Source: OMOG01 sp041485845 | GTDB taxonomy: Bacteria; Acidobacteriota; Terriglobia; Bryobacterales; Bryobacteraceae | NCBI GenBank assembly: GCA_041485845.1 | Contig: JBGPKH010000102.1 | Location: 1 to 18,230 of the forward strand | Length of the DNA: 18,230 nt | Direction: 5' to 3' | Shown: positions 1 to 7,802 of the stretch, piece after piece | Numbering within the stretch: the first letter of the stretch is position 1 | Layout: each line of letters starts with the position of its first letter | The notes under the pieces: model-generated | What the model was told of the DNA's origin: nothing | Database searches by the model: none | What the model saw: only the letters and a program-made list of their open reading frames with translations | Program-made: the position numbers and the translations under genes

Positions 1-653
<653 letters not shown>

Positions 654-657
<4 letters not shown>

Positions 658-1916
658 AAGAATTGGCCCTCTGGAACTGCGCGCAACTCGTCACCCTCGC
701 CGGCCCTGCACGCGCCCGCAGCGGCCCCGAGATGCGCGACCTTGCTATCGTCCCCAATGGCGCTATGCTGATCCGCGATGACCGCATTCATTCCGTCGGA
801 AGCCGCGCGGAAGTCGAACGCCTCATCTCCCCCAACACCGAGATCGTCGATGCCGGCGGCCGGATCGTGCTCCCCGGCTTCGTCGACGCCCACACGCATC
901 CGGTCTTCGCCGGCACCCGCGCCGATGAATTCGAGCAACGCGCCGAGGGCGCCACTTACGCGGAAATCGCGGCCCGTGGCGGGGGAATCCGTTCCACCGT
1001 AAGGCGCACCCGCCAAGCCACCGAATCCGAACTGCTGGACGCAGCGCGTCGATATCGCGCGTGGTTCCACCGCGGCGGCACCACCACCATCGAAGCGAAA
1101 TCCGGCTACGGCCTCTCGCTCGAGTCGGAGCTGAAGATCCTGCGTGTGATCCGGCGCCTTGCCGCGGATGGGACGCTTCGATACGTACCCACGTTCCTCG
1201 GCGCGCACGAGGTCCCCGACGAATACCGCGGGCGCATCGATGACTACATCCGTCTCCTCACGCAGGAGATGCTGCCGCGAGTGGCCGAAGAGCGTCTCGC
1301 GGAGTATTGCGACGTGTTCTGCGAGCCTTCCGTCTTTCCGTCGGACAAAGCCCGTATCGTACTGAGCGCGGCCCGCTCGCTGGGATTCGGTCTTCGTGTG
1401 CACGCCGATCAGTTCACCGCGGACGCGGGGGCTAAACTCGCGGCCGACCTGGGCGCATCCACCGCGGACCATTTGGAAGCCACCACCACCGAAGGCCTGG
1501 CCGCGCTCCGTTCCGCTAGCGTACAGCCCGTGCTCCTTCCGGCCTCTGTCTACAATCTCGGGTCCATTCACTATCCGGCCGCGCGGCGCATGATCGATCT
1601 CGGCCTGCCCGTTGTGCTGGCCACCGACTTCAATCCCGGTTCCTCCCCCACCGCCTCCATGCCCATGGTCCTCTCCCTCGCCTGCACTCACTTGCAAATG
1701 ACGCCCGCCGAGGCCATTACCGCCGCCACCATCAACGCCGCGTACAGCCTGCGCCGCGGAAATTCCATCGGCTCGCTGGAACCGGGCAAACAGGCCGACT
1801 TCGTCATCCACGATGACGCCGACTATCGTGAGCTTCCGTACTTCTTCGGCCGCGAACCCGCCCGCGCCGTCTATCTCGCCGGCGTATGCGTTTACAAAAG
1901 CGGCGCGGATCTGTGA
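654..1916 (+). CDS. hutI: Imidazolonepropionase
   Basis: HutI hydrolyses 4-imidazolone-5-propionate to N-formimino-L-glutamate, the third step of histidine catabolism. The 420-residue product has the usual family length. It is an amidohydrolase-fold metal enzyme: DAHTHPVFAG at about residues 78-87 supplies metal-binding His80 and His82, HADQF places His250, and LATDFNPGS places Asp325. FIEAKSGYG-like sequence (TTTIEAKSGYGL) and FLGAHEVP are also typical. The ATG at 654 overlaps the hutU stop by four bases. No gene for the next step (formimidoylglutamate hydrolysis) follows; any hutG/hutF or hutH must lie upstream or elsewhere. The following 160 bp are non-coding. Confidence 0.97.
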
Positions 1917-2042
1917 CGAGTTTTTTACCGGATTGAGGAAGTTCTTTCCGGCCTCAGCCCTCATTGTGCCCCCAGCCACTCCCGAAGCCATTGCAAACAC
2001 GCGTCTGGAACGTGAGGTGCAAAGACTCGCCCGGAAAGCGCC

Positions 2043-2060
2043 ATTCGACAATTTTCGAAT
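2043..2060. promoter_or_regulatory. Inverted repeat just upstream of the small secreted gene
   Basis: ATTCGA-CAATTT-TCGAAT is a perfect 6-bp inverted repeat with a 6-nt spacer. It ends three bases before the Shine-Dalgarno sequence of the gene at 2078, so it could be an operator or a 5'UTR hairpin. Only the symmetry is seen; the role is inferred. Confidence 0.3.
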
Positions 2061-2077
2061 CTGAGAAGGACGAGAAT

Positions 2078-2431
2078 ATGCGAAGAATCCTTACACTATG
2101 CGCGTTCGTATCGGTTTTCACTGGACTGGCATTGGCCGAGAGCTGGACCGGAAGACTCGTGGATGCCAATTGCATGGACCAACAACAAAAGGGCGCCTCC
2201 GCCTCCGCCTGCGATCCTACCGGCGCTACTACCGCGTTCGCAATTGTAGTCTCGGGCAAGCCCTACAAGTTCGATGACGCCGGCAACACCAAGGCTGCCG
2301 AGGCTCTGAAGTCCCGCGCCGACCGTTCAGCCGACCCCAACAAAGCCCCGAGCCCACAGGTCGCGGCGAAGGTCAGCGGCGCCAAGGACGGAGACAGCAC
2401 CTTGAAAGTGGAGAACATCGAGGTACAGTAA
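2078..2431 (+). CDS. Small secreted protein of unknown function
   Basis: A 117-residue protein with a clear signal peptide: a basic MRR start, a hydrophobic run (ILTLCAFVSVFTGL) and an ALA-like cleavage site before ESWTGR. The mature part starts with SWTGRLVDANCMDQQ and holds a second cysteine (SACDPT), giving a possible disulfide outside the cytoplasm; it ends in a lysine/aspartate-rich segment and KVENIEVQ. The WTGxLVDxxC pattern resembles short secreted proteins that are abundant in Acidobacteriota, but no function is known to me. The ATG at 2078 is chosen over an upstream in-frame start because GAGAAGGA at 2063-2070 is a good ribosome-binding site and because the signal peptide begins here. 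It lies 161 bp after hutI, so is probably a separate unit. Confidence 0.85.
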   Translation: MRRILTLCAFVSVFTGLALAESWTGRLVDANCMDQQQKGASASACDPTGATTAFAIVVSGKPYKFDDAGNTKAAEALKSRADRSADPNKAPSPQVAAKVSGAKDGDSTLKVENIEVQ

Positions 2432-2550
2432 ACCACGTTCGGAGCCTTCTCCGATCGCTCAGGGACGGCCCTTTCCACAGGTTTTTTTGGGCATTTTGAT
2501 AAGCGAATCGCCGGCTCGAACGTCTAATCAGTAGATACGGACCGACGATT

Positions 2551-2829
2551 ATGAACACCAGGGCGGAATCTCTCAAACTTGTGGAGTTGCGGGCCAAGAC
2601 GGACCGCCAGCTTGTGGCCTTCATCAACGCCCGAGTGGATGCCGCGGTGCAACTGTCTCCAGCCGAGGCCGAGAAGGTCTATGCGGAAGGTCGCGCGCTG
2701 CTGCCATTGGTCTACGGCTTGACCAACGCGGAACGCTGCCAACTGGAGTGGAAGCTGGTACAGCTTCGCGAGCTTTTGAACGATATTTCCTCCGATGCCG
2801 AACTGAAAGTGCAGACGGCACGCTCCTGA
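2551..2829 (+). CDS. Small hypothetical helical protein
   Basis: A 92-residue protein without signal peptide or membrane segment. It is rich in Leu, Ala, Glu and Arg and is predicted by eye to be almost all helical (LKLVELRAKTDRQLVAFINA, then PAEAEKVYAEGRALLPLVYG, then ECQ/LEWKLVQLRELLND). No catalytic motif is visible and I do not recognise a characterised family. No strong ribosome-binding site precedes the ATG at 2551, but the codon-position GC bias and absence of a competing frame support a real gene. A strong GC hairpin follows three bases after the stop. It stands alone between the secreted protein and the hydro-lyase operon. Confidence 0.65.
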   Translation: MNTRAESLKLVELRAKTDRQLVAFINARVDAAVQLSPAEAEKVYAEGRALLPLVYGLTNAERCQLEWKLVQLRELLNDISSDAELKVQTARS

Positions 2830-2831
2830 CG

Positions 2832-2865
2832 AGTGGCGCCGGCGGTCCTCCCGCCGGCGTCCACT
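2832..2865 (+). terminator. GC-rich hairpin, likely terminator
   Basis: The perfect 9-bp stem CGCCGGCGG / CCGCCGGCG has a 5-nt loop (TCCTC) and is extended by AGTGG / CCACT with one bulged base. It lies directly after the stop at 2829 and is followed by TTTAGGTTTTAGG rather than a clean U-tract, so it may be a Rho-independent terminator of a weaker kind or a 3'-end stabiliser. Confidence 0.6.
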
Positions 2866-2898
2866 TTAGGTTTTAGGGGTTGATATCCTAAGGGCTGA

Positions 2899-4113
2899 TT
2901 GACGCCCGCTAAGACCATCAGCGAAAAAATTCTTTCTGCGAAATCCGGCCAGGACGCCCGCGCCGGCGACGTAGTCGTCTGCGACGTCGATTGCGCCCTC
3001 GGCACCGATGGCTCTACACCGATGGCGCTGGACTACTTCGAAGCCATGGGCGGCCGGCGGGTCTTCGATCCCGACCGCATCGTCTTCGCCCTGGACCACT
3101 ATGCGCCCGCTCCCAGCCGCGCCACCACCCAACTCCACCACCGCATGCGCGAGTTCGCCGCGCGCCACGGCATTCTGCTGTGGGATGCCGGCGAAGGCAT
3201 CGGCCATCAACTCATCGTTGAATCGGAACGCGCCGCGCCCGGCCGGCTGGTAGTCGGCGCCGACAGCCACGCCGTGACCTATGGCGCGCTCAATGCCTTT
3301 GCCACCGGAATCGGTTCTTCGGATCTCGCCGCCATCCTGATCGGCGGAAAAATCTGGCTGCGCGCGCCGGAATCCATTCGCGTCACCCTGACCGGCCGCC
3401 TCCCGAACGGCGTCTATGCAAAAGACATTGCGCTGGCCCTCGTCAAGGAATTAGGCGCGGACGGCGCCACCTACCAGGCACTCGAGTTTCACGGCCCGGC
3501 GCTCGACCGGCTCGACCTCGATGACCGCCTCGTGCTCTCGAATCTCGCCGTGGAAATGGGCGCGAAGAACGGCATATTCCCCGGCGCGGTGGTTCCTGAC
3601 GACGGCGCCCGCTACATCCGCGAAGTCGTCATTGCGCTCGACACGCTGGCGCCCCTGGTGGCCCTTCCGCACCAGGTGGATCGCGTAATCACGATCGGCG
3701 AAGCGCTCGGCACGCCCGTGCAGATGGTCTACCTCGGCACCTGCACCGGCGGCCGTGTCCGCGATTTTCACGAAGCGCGCGACGTGCTGAAGGCCGGCGG
3801 GGGGCCAGCTCGCGGAGTGCAGTTGGTCGTCACTCCGGCCTCCCGCGCGGTGCTCGAGACGCTCGCCCGCGATGGCACCCTGGCCGATTTCATCGCCATG
3901 GGCGCCGTCATCGGGACTCCCGGGTGCGGCTCCTGCTGCGGCACCTGCGGCGCCATCCCCGGCGATGGCGTCAACGTCATCTCCACCGCCAACCGCAATT
4001 TCAAAGGACGCATGGGCAACAGCAACGCCGCGATCTTTCTCGCCTCGCCCGCCAGTTGCGCCGCGGCTGCGGTGCGCGGCGCCATCGCCGATCCGCGGGA
4101 GATCCAGCCATGA
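2899..4113 (+). CDS. Aconitase/isopropylmalate-isomerase-family hydro-lyase, large subunit
   Basis: Large, Fe-S-bearing subunit of a two-subunit hydro-lyase related to LeuC, homoaconitase and dimethylmalate dehydratase. The 404 residues match the short archaeal-type LeuC length. Family marks: LDHYAPAP, GEGIGHQL, VGADSHAVTYGALNAFATGIGSSDLA, GGKIWLRAPESIRV, KDIALALVKELG, VEMGAKNGIFPG. Likely [4Fe-4S] ligands are Cys282 (GTCTGGR), Cys343 and Cys346 (PGCGSCCG). The usual CTNxR motif reads CTGGR, so the active-site asparagine is replaced by glycine. The TTG at 2899 is preferred: it follows AAGGG at 2890-2894 and gives the expected KTISEKIL start; no ATG or GTG lies nearby. The stop overlaps the small-subunit ATG (ATGA). 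The natural substrate is not leucine-pathway isopropylmalate as far as context shows; no leuA or leuB is near. Confidence 0.92.
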   Translation: MTPAKTISEKILSAKSGQDARAGDVVVCDVDCALGTDGSTPMALDYFEAMGGRRVFDPDRIVFALDHYAPAPSRATTQLHHRMREFAARHGILLWDAGEGIGHQLIVESERAAPGRLVVGADSHAVTYGALNAFATGIGSSDLAAILIGGKIWLRAPESIRVTLTGRLPNGVYAKDIALALVKELGADGATYQALEFHGPALDRLDLDDRLVLSNLAVEMGAKNGIFPGAVVPDDGARYIREVVIALDTLAPLVALPHQVDRVITIGEALGTPVQMVYLGTCTGGRVRDFHEARDVLKAGGGPARGVQLVVTPASRAVLETLARDGTLADFIAMGAVIGTPGCGSCCGTCGAIPGDGVNVISTANRNFKGRMGNSNAAIFLASPASCAAAAVRGAIADPREIQP

Positions 4114-4601
4114 CCGGCCGCGCACGCATCTTCGGCGACAACGTCAACACCGACTACATAATCACCTCCCGCCGCAAGCGCGAGAGCCTCGATCCGCAGG
4201 TGCTGCGCCAGTACCTGTTCGAGGAGATCGATCCGCAGTTCGCCGCCACCATACAATCGGGCGACCTCATCGTCGCCGGCAAGAACTTCGGTTGCGGCTC
4301 GGCCATGGAGGTCGCCGTGACCGCGGTGTGCGGCGCCGGCATCCGCGCGGTCCTCGCCCGCAGCTTCTCCCGCACGTACTATCGCAACGCCGTGAACAAC
4401 GGCCTGCTGCCCGTGATCTGCGACACCACCCGCATTCGCGAAGGCGACCGCCTCACGCTCACCCTCGCCGGCGATGCCGTCTGCAACCAGACCACCGGCG
4501 AGACCATCCCCACCCATCCGCTTCCACCAATCATGCTCGACATCATTCAGGCCGGCGGCCTCGTCCCCTATTTCCGCGAAAGAGGGGGCTTCCGTGCCTG
4601 A
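4110..4601 (+). CDS. Aconitase/isopropylmalate-isomerase-family hydro-lyase, small subunit
   Basis: The 163-residue swivelling-domain partner of the upstream large subunit, resembling LeuD/HacB. It opens with RIFGDNVNTDYIIT (family: GDxxNTDxI), has GDLIVAGKNFGCGS and ends with the GIRAVLARSFSRTYYRNAVNNGLLP block. The catalytic loop normally reads GCGSSREHA; here it is GCGSAMEVA (Ser64, Ala65, Met66, Glu67), so the arginine that binds a substrate carboxylate in aconitase-type enzymes is absent. This argues for an unusual substrate or, less likely, loss of activity. ATG overlaps the large-subunit stop by 4 bp, so the subunits are co-translated. It is followed by an 8-bp overlap with the aminotransferase. 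The TSRRKRESLDPQVL segment occupies the loop that sets substrate choice in LeuD/HacB. Confidence 0.92.
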   Translation: MTGRARIFGDNVNTDYIITSRRKRESLDPQVLRQYLFEEIDPQFAATIQSGDLIVAGKNFGCGSAMEVAVTAVCGAGIRAVLARSFSRTYYRNAVNNGLLPVICDTTRIREGDRLTLTLAGDAVCNQTTGETIPTHPLPPIMLDIIQAGGLVPYFRERGGFRA

Positions 4602-5745
4602 CACCCGCTACCGCCTGCGACTGCCCGGTCCCACCGCCGTCCCCGAACGTGTCCGGCAAGCCATCGCGCAGCCCGTACTCAGCCACCGCGGACCCGAGTT
4701 CCGCGCCATCTTCCGTCGCGCTGAACAACTGATCCAGCCGATCCTGGGAACGTCCAATCCGGTGCTCTTCTTCGCCAGCTCCGGCACCGGCATGATGGAA
4801 GCGAGCCTGGTCAACATCCTGGCCCCCGGCGAGCGCGTGCTGATCTCCACGCACGGCCAGTTCGGCGAACGCTTCGCCGCCATTGCGCGCGCCATGGGCG
4901 CGTGCGTCGATACCATAGACATTCCCTGGGGGCGCGCGGTGGATCCCGCGGACATCGAGGCGCGCGTCTCGGTCAACGGCTACCGCGCCGTGGTCATCGT
5001 ACACAACGAAAGCTCTACCGGCGTAGTCGCCGACCTTGCCGGCATAGGAGCCGTCCTGCGCAATCGGCCAACGCTATTCGTGGTAGATTCCGTGAGCGGT
5101 CTCGCCGGCATCGAGATGCGCCAGGACGAATGGGACATCGACATCGTGGCTTCATCCTCGCAGAAGGCTCTCATGTGCCCGCCCGGACTCGGCTTGGTGA
5201 GCCTCAGCCCCAAGGCGCGCGAAATCGTCAACCGCGCAGACCGGCTCCCGCGCTTCTACTTCGACTTCCGCAAGGCGCTAGCCTCCGTTGAGAAATCCGA
5301 AACGCCGTTCACCACGCCCGTGTCGCTCATGGCCGGACTTCGCGAAGCCCTGGAGATGATCCACGAAGAAGGGTTGCCCCACGTGCTCGATCGCCACCAA
5401 CGCCTCTCCGCGGCGCTCCGCGCCGGTTGCGAAGCCCTCGGCCTGCACTCGTTCCCGCAAGCGGATCGCATTTCCAGTACTGTAGTCTGCCTCCACGTTC
5501 CCGAAACACTGAGAGGCGCCGACATCGTGCGCGGCATGTACGAGCGTCACCGCACCGTCATCGCCGGCTCGCGCAACAAGCTCGAAGGGAAGGTCATCCG
5601 CATCGGCGCCATGGGCGACCTCGATGCCGGCGACATCTTCACGGACCTCCTCCATCTTGAAGACACACTAGCCGCGCTCGGCTGGCACGCCGATCCGGGC
5701 GCCGGGGTGGCCGCTGCCGCCCGGGAGATTCTCCATGGCCGGTAA
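4594..5745 (+). CDS. Class V PLP-dependent aminotransferase (serine/alanine-glyoxylate type)
   Basis: A 383-residue fold-type I PLP enzyme of the alanine-glyoxylate / serine-pyruvate aminotransferase group. Family marks are LPGPTAVPERV at the N-terminus, LSHRGPEFRAIF, the phosphate-binding FFASSGTGMMEAS, NESSTG, FVVDSVSGLAG with the PLP-ring aspartate, and SSSQKALMCPPGLG with the Schiff-base lysine at Lys191. The C-terminus has GMYERHRTVIAGSRNKLEGKVIRIG-like sequence (cf. GHMG motif, here RIGAMGDL). The GTG at 4594 is chosen because AGAGGGGG at about 4581-4588 is an excellent ribosome-binding site and LPGPT begins soon after; longer in-frame extension into the small subunit lacks homology. 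It overlaps the upstream stop by 8 bp. The amino acceptor is unknown; glyoxylate or pyruvate would be usual. Confidence 0.92.
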   Translation: MPDTRYRLRLPGPTAVPERVRQAIAQPVLSHRGPEFRAIFRRAEQLIQPILGTSNPVLFFASSGTGMMEASLVNILAPGERVLISTHGQFGERFAAIARAMGACVDTIDIPWGRAVDPADIEARVSVNGYRAVVIVHNESSTGVVADLAGIGAVLRNRPTLFVVDSVSGLAGIEMRQDEWDIDIVASSSQKALMCPPGLGLVSLSPKAREIVNRADRLPRFYFDFRKALASVEKSETPFTTPVSLMAGLREALEMIHEEGLPHVLDRHQRLSAALRAGCEALGLHSFPQADRISSTVVCLHVPETLRGADIVRGMYERHRTVIAGSRNKLEGKVIRIGAMGDLDAGDIFTDLLHLEDTLAALGWHADPGAGVAAAAREILHGR

Positions 5746-6412
5746 ACCCGGATTTCGCGTTCGCGCCGCATGGCGCCGGCCCGACGCCGCGCTTCTCGAC
5801 GCTTTCGGAACGGCCTCGAGCGCCCAGGTGGCCGATTGCATGATGCGCCTCGGCGCCATGGATCGGGGCATCCGGCCCATCTGGCCGTCGCCGCGAATCG
5901 TGGGTGCGGCGATCACCGTCTGGTGCCACTCCGGCGACAACCTGATGCTCCACAAAGCGCTCTCCATCGCCGTACCGGGCGACATCGTGGTAATGAACAC
6001 GCAAGGCAACCTGGCAAACTCGGGCTTCGGCGAGCTGCTCGCCACCAGCGCGGTGAAGATCGGAGTGCGCGCGGCGATCGTCGACGGCACGGTGCGCGAC
6101 GCCGATGCCTTACAAGCTCTCACCCTGCCGGTCTACGCGCGCGGCCTGTGTCCCAACGGCTGCAACAAGGACGGCGCGGGCGAGGTCGGCGCGGTCATCG
6201 CCTGCGGCGGAGTCGCCGTCCGCCCCGGCGACGTGATCATCGCCGATCGCGATGGAGTGACCGTGGTGCCGCTCGACGACGCACCCGAGGTCGCGAAACT
6301 CGCGCAAGCCCAGATCGAACGCGAACACAGGCGCCTCGCCGAAATCGAGAAAGGAGTCCTTGTCCGCCCCGAAATCGACGAGTCTCTCCGCAAGCTAGGC
6401 GTGATCCCGTAA
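5735..6412 (+). CDS. RraA-family aldolase/demethylmenaquinone-methyltransferase-like protein (HMG/CHA aldolase type)
   Basis: A 225-residue member of the RraA / 4-hydroxy-4-methyl-2-oxoglutarate (HMG) and 4-carboxy-4-hydroxy-2-oxoadipate (CHA) aldolase family. HMG/CHA aldolases are Mg/Mn enzymes that split such acids to pyruvate plus pyruvate or oxaloacetate. The core NSGFGELLATSAVKIGVRAA and VDGTVRDADAL are present; Arg121 and Asp122 are the catalytic/metal pair expected for an aldolase. The length and C-terminal helical tail also fit the aldolase branch rather than the short RNase E inhibitor RraA. The ATG at 5735 overlaps the aminotransferase stop by 11 bp, so it is the fourth gene of the operon. 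An aldolase role in pathway with the upstream hydro-lyase and aminotransferase is inferred. A GC hairpin at 6415 ends the unit. Confidence 0.88.
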   Translation: MAGKPGFRVRAAWRRPDAALLDAFGTASSAQVADCMMRLGAMDRGIRPIWPSPRIVGAAITVWCHSGDNLMLHKALSIAVPGDIVVMNTQGNLANSGFGELLATSAVKIGVRAAIVDGTVRDADALQALTLPVYARGLCPNGCNKDGAGEVGAVIACGGVAVRPGDVIIADRDGVTVVPLDDAPEVAKLAQAQIEREHRRLAEIEKGVLVRPEIDESLRKLGVIP

Positions 6413-6414
6413 CG

Positions 6415-6438
6415 CCGCCGCCGTCTCGCCGCCGGCGG
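6415..6438. terminator. GC hairpin between converging genes
   Basis: CCGCCG at 6415-6420 pairs with CGGCGG at 6433-6438 (alternative register at 6418-6423). It lies between the stop of the RraA-family gene at 6412 and the stop of the minus-strand remnant at 6439, a position typical of a bidirectional terminator, though no T-tract is present. Confidence 0.4.
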
Positions 6439-6600
6439 TCACTTCCTTCGGTACTGCACCAGCGGCGCGTCGCCGTCCTTCACGGGACCGACGCCGGCCG
6501 CGTGCAGCTTATGATCCTTCGCGCCCTTTCCCAGCGGAGTGGTCTGCAACATGTGGATGCATCTTTCGAAGGTTCCGGCCGGCGTGATTAGCCGGGCGTC
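6439..6600 (-). pseudogene. C-terminal remnant of a secreted/lipoprotein-like gene
   Basis: On the minus strand an open frame with no start codon of its own reads LITPAGTFERCIHMLQTT, PLGKGAKDHKLHAAGVGPVK and DGDAPLVQYRRK before TGA at 6441-6439. The pattern AGTFxxCxxxxxTTPLxxGxxxxKxYAPGVGxVKD is the familiar last segment of a group of bacterial hypothetical exported proteins. Only about 54 residues remain; the frame runs back to a stop at 6660-6658, and the intact PepSY-like gene ends in another frame right there. The 5' part is therefore missing, and this is a truncated relic. The family assignment is from remembered pattern only. Confidence 0.5.
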
Positions 6601-6628
6601 AGCGGAAAATGGAATTCGAGCCTCTTCC

Positions 6629-7078
6629 TCAGTTTTTCACTTCCGTCCCGTCCGCCTTCACCAGCACCCCGGTCTTCTTTCCAGCCTTGGTGGTGCAGGC
6701 GGCTTCGTAAAGGGTCTGACCGCCCCTGGTCATGATCTCGACCATGCCCAGCTTTCCACCCGCGGCCTTCTTTTCGATTGCGGCCTTCGCGGCGGCGGGG
6801 AGGCTGTCGAGCGTGGTCTCTTCTTCCACCACCAGCAAGGCGCCCTTGGTGTCGACATTGAAGTCCCGGTGCTTTCCGTTCACCATGGTCTCCACCTCAT
6901 ACTGGGTTACGCCTTTTTCGACCTCTTTGCCGATGTTCTTGATCTCGGCGCCCTTCGTCTGTTCCTGCACGGTCTTCTGCACGGCGGCAGGCAGGTTCTT
7001 CACCTGCAGCGTCTGATCGGCAGCCAGGCCGAGCACGGCGATGGCTAGCGCTAGGACAATGGTGATCGTACGTGTCAT
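6629..7078 (-). CDS. PepSY-like secreted protein
   Basis: A 149-residue exported protein. Residues 1-20 form a signal peptide (MTRTITIVLALAIAVLGLAA, then DQTLQ). The mature part has two PepSY-like (beta-lactamase-inhibitor-like) repeats: LPAAVQKTVQEQTKGAEIKN followed by GVTQYEVETMVNGKHRDFNV, then LPAAAKAAIEKKAAGGKLGM followed by QTLYEAACTTKAGKKTGVLV. Such domains bind or modulate proteins or metals in the periplasm, but no specific role can be assigned. The start is supported by AGGAG at 7083-7087 on the minus strand, six bases before the ATG. It is a single-gene unit; a truncated gene remnant follows it directly. Confidence 0.85.
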   Translation of the reverse strand: MTRTITIVLALAIAVLGLAADQTLQVKNLPAAVQKTVQEQTKGAEIKNIGKEVEKGVTQYEVETMVNGKHRDFNVDTKGALLVVEEETTLDSLPAAAKAAIEKKAAGGKLGMVEIMTRGGQTLYEAACTTKAGKKTGVLVKADGTEVKN

Positions 7079-7157
7079 GAATCTCCTGCTTCCTATGGTA
7101 AGTCCGGAAGCTGAAGATTAGCTGAAACAGTCTGCCGTGCGATGATGGAAGCTTCCG

Positions 7158-7802
7158 ATGTCTTCCGCCAAACAGGAGTGGCTTGGCGCCGCGCGGACCG
7201 CCATGGAGATCGAAGCCGCTTCTGTTTCCCGGGCTGCCTGCCGCCTGGATAGCGAATTGATTCGCGCGGCCGATCCGATCCTCGCCCACCCGGGCAAGGT
7301 AGTGGTCACGGGAATCGGCAAATCGGGCCATATTGCGCGCAAGATCGTGGCCACGCTGTGCAGCACGGGTACCGCCGCCGGGTTCCAGCATCCCGCCGAA
7401 GCGGTGCATGGCGACCTCTCCCGGCACGGCGCGACCGCCGAACGGTTGGCGCTCGGGCTCATCCTGCGAGAGTCCCACGGCACACTCGCCGGCGTCATCA
7501 CCGATGGCGACCTGCGCCGCGCCTTGACCAATCACGACGACATCCGCGGCCTGTGCGCCGGCGATGTCATGACCCGCACGCCCGTCACCATCGGTCCCGA
7601 GTCTAGCCTCGGCGAAGCACTCGAGCGGATGGATCGCCGCCCGTCGCAGATATCCGTGTTGCCGGTGGCCGATGCCTCCGGGCGCGCCCTCGGGCTCATC
7701 CGATGGCACGATATCTATCGGGGGGTCCCGCTGATGTGCCGTTCCCTATTCCGCTGGCTTACGCGCGCGGCTCAGCATGCCGGTTCCGAGCCGCGACCAT
7801 GA
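7158..7802 (+). pseudogene. KdsD/KpsF-type arabinose-5-phosphate isomerase with large in-frame internal deletion
   Basis: Arabinose-5-phosphate isomerase makes the precursor of Kdo for lipopolysaccharide; family members have a SIS domain and two CBS domains in about 320-330 residues. This frame has only 214. Residues 1-87 match the first half of the SIS domain (VVVTGIGKSGHIARKI with Lys55, then HPAEAVHGDL). The sequence then jumps to the end of the first CBS domain (GVITDGDLRRAL), followed by a complete second CBS domain (DVMTRTPVTI to GLIRWHDIYRG). About 120-135 residues, including the second half of the SIS domain with its catalytic glutamates and histidine, are absent, joined near 7428-7445 without loss of frame. 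The last ~20 residues come from a repeat (7745-7799). Activity as an isomerase is very unlikely; a CBS-containing relic or an assembly gap are the alternatives. Confidence 0.8.
7745..7799. repeat. Short palindromic repeat spanning a gene junction
   Basis: The segment holds the inverted repeat CGCGGCTC ... GAGCCGCG (8 bp perfect, about 12-nt spacer) and ends in CCGAGCCGCGACC at 7787-7799, the exact reverse complement of the 13-bp core GGTCGCGGCTCGG found at 10802, 10822 and 14133. It encodes the C-terminal tail of the deleted isomerase (frame 1) and, in the next frame, the peptide IPLAYARGSACRF upstream of the following start. I recall LAYARGS-like peptides as recurring translations of a repeat in Solibacter-type genomes. 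Confidence 0.55.

Noticed and set aside
2440..2490. Possible terminator (CGGAG-CCTT-CTCCG then a T7 run)
   Set aside because: The hairpin is short (5 bp) and separated by about 30 bases from the T-run; not a convincing intrinsic terminator.
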